Shown: piece by piece, positions 51,501-58,311 of the stretch
Numbering within the stretch: position 1 is the stretch's first letter
Layout of the letters: the number at the start of each line of letters is the position of its first letter
Source of the DNA: Babylonia areolata
Taxonomy: Eukaryota > Mollusca > Gastropoda > Neogastropoda > Buccinidae
NCBI RefSeq assembly: GCF_041734735.1
Contig: NC_134882.1
Span: 19,773,428 to 19,837,427, forward strand
Direction of reading: 5' to 3'
Length of the DNA stretch: 64,000 nucleotides
Notes under the pieces: generated by a model
Told to the model about the DNA's origin: nothing
Database searches by the model: none
What the model saw: only the letters and a program-made list of their open reading frames with translations
Made by a program: the position numbers and the translations under genes

Positions 51501-53317
51501 ACATGAGTCTTGAGAACAAATTAATGTTTATTGCCACACTGGTCTGTTTTGCAGTTGCCACAATATCAACTTTATAAACTAAACACTCTGAAAGTTCCCA
51601 TGGATATGATACAATGAATGCAACCTAGTATACAGTATTAATAACAAACAAATATCAGTTCAACAATGCACATCATTACGTCATAAATGACACAGCTTTC
51701 AATGGCACAGCCCACCCAGTACTTGAAGCGTATGCCTCATCAGTCTGAGGCCCCCACTCCACCATACCCACACATGAACACCATTGAGAAGATGCAGCAT
51801 CAGGACACCAGATTTGCCCTCAACCACAACCTAAACACCATAAGCATTGTGGACACGTTTCAACTCTTTGGCTGGCTCTCACATCAAGGCCATTGGCATG
51901 CAGCACACCTTGCCACACTTGAGGTGTCTATGCCTTAACCCACTGCCAACAAATTGGAAGAGACAACAATCAGTGCCAAGGCATTGTCTGCAGAACAGAT
52001 TACGGAAAGTACAGCTCCTTCCCAAGAACAGTCAGGGAATAGAAAACTATCCCCTCTGTGATAGTCCTGTCCCCAACCCTCTACATCTTTATCCAAAGGG
52101 TTTCAGGCACCAACACTCAATAACTCTTTTTAAACAAAACATATACCTCATGCCCTGAAAAAAACTGCACACTACCCTCATTAAAGGTCAAAGCAGTGAG
52201 TGATGGTCACTACTGCAAAAAGGAGGACAAAGTATAAGATCAACATACAATTTTAATCATGAATACAAATATACAGTATAAAAGAAAACAACAAACTCAC
52301 ATACATGACAAGTGCAATTCATTTTTTTTATTTAACTCACCTTCCCAGAATGTCGACTACTGGCATACACTGCTGACGAACTGGAGGATGTCATCTCTGC
52401 ATGTGAGCCGCTTTTCACAGAACCTCGGTCTCGATCAGTACTCCAGGAATGGTATGAATCCACATCACCAGAATGACTCACAATATTTTCAAAGGACTTT
52501 TTGCGAGCACTGACATCCACACTGCTGTTCACACTGGGCTTGGACTTAGCCGCCTCCTCTTTCTGCTCAAAGCTCTTCAGGATATTGCTGATCTTGCCTG
52601 ACGACCGTGAAGGCAACGAGTTGTTGGCACTGTTTCGATTATTTTCCTTTAAGGCACTGTCACGGCTTGTTTCTGAACTCTGCTTCAGCCAGGAGTCTCG
52701 TTTGTCCTGCGTGCTGTAGTCTGGTAACCCTGATCTCCGCTGGCGTGGCACACTGTTCTCTGTGTCTCTGAACAGCTTGGAGGCCCTAGGCTCTGGCACA
52801 GGGGCTGACGTGCTGTGGCTGTTGTTGACCCTTGTCTCTTTGTCCTCCTCTTCTCCCTCACTGGCTGAGTCTCTGGCCCACTGAGCCACCTCCTCTTTGG
52901 TTCTGCTTTTCACTTTGGTGTCCTGTCACACAGCATTACTTACTGTAAGTAACACATTATTTCTGTATGTACGTGTATTGAAGATTTACACTGCTCCTGC
53001 TGTAGGAATCAAAATTGTTGGCCTGTATGTTGTCTGTATAATTGTTTTCTTTTCCTTGTGTGTGCAAAAAAAAATAATTGAAAAAAAACCCCAAAATAAA
53101 CAAATAAAACCTAAAAAACATGCTCTTCATAAACTGTCACTAATAACTTTCCACACATCAGCATTATGTAACATAATCTCACGAACAACAGTACCTGAGG
53201 GGGGTAGATGTTTGTGCAGTAATGTCGTATTCTCTATTCTCCACACATTCAAATTGATTCATTCATTCTCCAGATCACCAGCAATGTTTGTAATTCATTC
53301 AGGTGGGCCTCAAAACC

Positions 53318-53353
<36 letters not shown>

Positions 53354-56300
53354 AAAAACCCCCACCAAAAACGGAAAGCAAAGGGGAAGGCAAGACTAAG
53401 AGGCAGCTAAATTGCACTAGGGGAAGCTTGGACATTGTCTGCTTAGCTTGTGCACTACATGATCATCTTGAACGGAAGTCCTGCCTGCACCTACTTTACT
53501 TAATACACATTCTAAAGAAGATTAAGTTCACTAAGTCAAGGTTCACTAAGTTCACTGAGCAAAATACCTCAGAGTCAGAGTGCTAAATACAAGTCATCGA
53601 ACCTGTTCTTTTAATTCGAGAACTAAGAGGTAAATGTTATTCTTGTGATCCTCTGTATACATATACATTGTTTTATTTATCAAAATAGCTGCCAAATAGT
53701 TTTGTTCTTCTGAAATTACACAATAATTTTCATCAAAATATGTCAGTTTAAAAAAAAAGCAAATGTCTGAACAGATACAGTGGGGATACAAATTATTTTC
53801 CCTCCCTAACAGCTACAAATGTCTACGGTCTGTACCAATGTAGTGGTTTTTTTCTCTTTAAAATCAGTTGTAAATATTCATAATTCTCTTAATTATGCAG
53901 TTTCAATTTTTCTCCCATTTTAAAACAGTTGTAAATGCCCATGGTCTCTAAATCATACAGTTTCTCTTGCTAAAAATAATGTTTGCAAATGTCTGTAGTG
54001 GGCCCAACCATACCTTTGTTTCCTCTCTTGATGTTGAAGACGACTGATAACGGCTGCTAAATCTGCTGGCTGGGAAGCTGTGCTGTTGTTCAGAAGAAGC
54101 AGGAGCAAATATGTCATCTTCTCCCTCATCATCGATGGGATAGAAAGGTTTCACTCCAGCTGATTTTCTTCGTTCCCTGGAAGGGGAAAAAAACAACACA
54201 GGCAAATATTAGCACTAGTTTCCTGATGACCTTTAATTATTCTGTTTTACTGCACAGTTACTAACAAAATTAAAAAGGCGTGATGCTGAAATCATGTTAT
54301 CAAAAATAAAGCCAATTACCGTAATCGTCACCATTATAATCAAGATACAACTGGATTATTGTCACACGAAAATAAAACACAAGGGATGAAGTCTCACTCC
54401 AATTACCTCTCCCCTCTCCCACCTTTTGCTTTTTCCAAAGTGTTAAGTTTTATGACTATGACTTTATGGCTATGAACACTGGGATGTTTTTGTTGGTTTT
54501 TTTTGGTGTGTTTTTTTGTTTGTTTGTTGTTGTTTTTTTAACTAAGTCTGGATAACTGACAAAAGAAAACATTAATTCAATTCAGTAAACTATGCTGTAT
54601 GAAGAAATGTTCAGGTGGTTCAGACAAACTCTCCTGTTCCTGGTTTGGGCATTGTATCAGCTTTCTGCATCACATGCAGTTCTCTGTATATGTATCTATA
54701 CTGTATACATGTATGAAAAATTGAGAAAAATACTGTAAGTTCTAGAGGCTGCGTAAACACTGTATGACTGAAGAAAAAAGGCTTCAGTGTCCCTATCAAT
54801 AAGAAACAAGTGAATCAGCAATGTAGAAAGTAAATCGCAAAGCTGAAAAACTGCTTGAATGTCTTTGATAAGACTTCCCCCTCCCCCTGTCCACCACTCC
54901 TCCCCCGTCAACCAAAAACTCCTCCTACACTCCCTCCCTTTTTCAACATACAAACATATACAGAGAATGAATTGATCGTGTTACACTTTTTTCACAGAGC
55001 CCACATGCACACTGTCACACACACACACATAGAATCATTTCCAATTTATCTGGGAGAAATATTCACTCGTGGCATATTCTCCAATGGCTGTATTGAGCTT
55101 GCAACAGCTGTGACATACATTAAACTATAACATACACACTCACTTTCCTGTGTCAGGCCGAGAAAAGAATTTAATACCAGCATATTACTCAATAAAAATA
55201 AACCCAAAATGGCCACACAGTATTATGACAACAACAGCTGCACAACTGTATTGACAAAGAATTGCGTAGACGGAAAGAAATAACTGATCTACTCATCAAG
55301 TCTGATAACACTAGCGGTTTCCATAGGTCAGGGAGAAAGCTGTCTCAGCCTTCTCTCAGGCTCAAGATATAAACACAAGCAGACATGGTATTCACCAAAG
55401 CTCTCTCAATCTTTTCTCAGGCACAAGATATCATTAACAAAAACAGACATAATCAGCTTTCTGAAACACTGATCTCACCAAAACTGGCCACTTATTCATA
55501 GTCATGACCTTTCTTTCCTTTTTTTTCTGTTTAACGATCCCACCTCTGGCCTTGTTCTTTTGTTTCTCCAGTACTCCTCTACTCACTCCTACAGTGACAG
55601 CCAGAGAAAAGAATCAAAGGAATTTTGTTTTGGTTGCGGGTGGGGGTGGGGGGTGGGGTCCGGGTGCTGGTGGTGGGCTCAAGGAGATCTGTGTACGAGG
55701 TACCCCGTGTGGGTCCCACCCCACCCCACCTCCTTAGCATGCCGGCAGCTATTCACAAGCAATTACAGAGTGTTTTCATTCCCTGCCAACAGCCTGTGTG
55801 TCTCCCCAACCTGCCCCCCAGACCCCCTCAAGGTTTACACAACCACATTTATGGGCACAGAAATAAGTGGCAGGCCCAGATCACACAGCCCAGCTTTCCT
55901 AAATTTAGACGCTCTGCCATGGCGGGATTCAACTGGCGTGAGTAATCCCTGCCATTACCACTACTAACTTTTATGGTCAGTCAGTGCTATAAATATGTAC
56001 CGAGCCATTGTCACACTGTGTACTGCATTCTTTTTGTCACTAACCTCCCCACCACCCATCCCAACATGTGGAGATAGAGTGTGTGCATGCCTGTGTCTGA
56101 ATGTATACATGTGTGAATGCATGTATGTGTGCATTTCTGCAAGTTTACACATATTGGAAATGCTTTTATCATGTGTTTTATTCCCTCCATTAATTTTACA
56201 GACCCCCACTCTATCAGAGAGATGAAACAAAAAATAAAACAAAAAAAGAATGGATGAGAGATGTAGGAAACAAACAGGAGACAAACCAAGGCAGTGAGAC

Positions 56301-58272
56301 AAACTGACAATGAGACAAAGATCCATAAAGACTCAAACTATGATACATGTATAAAAGACACCCATAAAATATTACTCATAAATGGGCAGAACATCTTAAC
56401 ATGCTGCATTTTAGAAAAAGAAAGAAAAGAAAGAAAAACACCTGACCATAAAAGTTGGTAATGCACTTGCAAACAAAATTACATTTCACGTGCTTTTCTT
56501 TTTCCAAAACCCTGTGGTACATTCCCCAAGACCCCAAAATAAAGTCACACACAAATGTACATGTACAAACACATACACTACAGTATTCCACACATCCATC
56601 AAAAAACGGTGGTGATCAGTTTTTGTTGTACTATGAGGTAATTCAGGGTGAACTTAATATTTGATATAAATGTACTTTTTCAAGGATGACAATATAAAAA
56701 GTCTAAATTAATAAAACCATGTTATAATTATATATATTATGCAGTGTTTCACTGGAACACTGTTGTAGATAAAAAAAAAAATAATAATCTTGAAATCAAT
56801 CTGTAATTTTCAACACAATCTTCTTCAATACTGTAGGTGTGGTAAAAGTTGTCATGAAATTCCATACTTTCCAAGACCCAGACCTTGCAGGGTAAAAATT
56901 GATTTCCAAGACTTTTCCAGCCCTGTAAAGGGTCTTCCTACTTTCCCAATACTTTCCTTCCAGATTTCCATGACCCTGTGGAAACCCCACTGCAACTGAT
57001 ACAGGTGATAACGACCTCACCTTCCTTTCTTCCTTCCATGGAGTGATCACAACCGAATGTTTTTTTTTTCTGTCATTGTTGGGGGGATCTGCAGGAGAAA
57101 GCATTAATTCTAAGAAAAACAAAAAGAAGAAGAAAAAGAAATGAAAAGAAAAAGGACCTTTATTTCACAGTATCTAGGGCTAGTCCACTCACCTTTCCTC
57201 TTGCATCTGGGAAAATGTTTTGATGGACTGGGTGGAGGTCACTTTGGGCTCCTTCTCTCTCTCCAACTCTTCCAGCTCCTCTTTCAGCTTGTATGACTTC
57301 TCTGAGTGGCTCTTCCTTCGGTTCTTCCAGCTGTCCAGGTTCTGTGGCAAAGCAATGACATCCAGTGCAGGAGTGTGAAATAAATAGCGATAATGACTTT
57401 TAACTTACGAAGCTTTGCCAGTATGTTGTCACATCAAGAAGGCTACATAATTCTGATTTGCACAATTTTCCACAGAAAAGTGACATAGTATTAATAATAC
57501 TGATAAAAGAAGTGTCAGAGTACTAACACTGATAAAAAGAAAAAAACTAAATTATCCCTCTTCCACACACTCAACAAAACTAGGTGTTCCTGGGAATTAA
57601 TATGGGTATACATATAAGAAAATCCTACTAAAAAAACAACAACAGATAAAACAAAGATTAAACTGTTTGCATGCACATTTATAGTACAACCGAAGCAAGA
57701 TACTGATTTTACTTTATGATGGAATTTTACTTCTGCACAATACCCCAGAAAACCTGGAATGGTAGCCTTTATGATGAGGTAATAGCGGCCATACACAAAA
57801 CCCTACATCTATAGATATTAATGAACAAGAAGCTGCAACTCACAAACGCAAAAATAATGAAAAGAATACCTGTACTATCACAACAGTGGCAGTGTACAAA
57901 CTAAACCCATAAGGTTTTGATCTGAAAGGACAATCATATACACTCAGGTAATCAACTTTAACCCCTTGACTGCTGCTGCTGATTATGCTCATAAGTGAAG
58001 TCAGGTACACCACTGAAGGTCGAGGATTTCAGGTATCATTCTTTATTTAGACTTTTTGATCTTGAGACTGCATCACTTTTGTTCAGCACAATAACAATAC
58101 TGCTTAGATTTCAACGTACGCAAAATCATTCTTTATTTACACTTTTTGATCTTGAACTGCATCACTTTTGTTCAGCACAAAAACAATACTGCTTAGATTT
58201 CAAAGTACACAAACCACTTCACATTCATGCTTCACTGATCTCATTTCACCAATGTTCAGCAATCAAGGGGTT

Positions 58273-58311
<39 letters not shown>

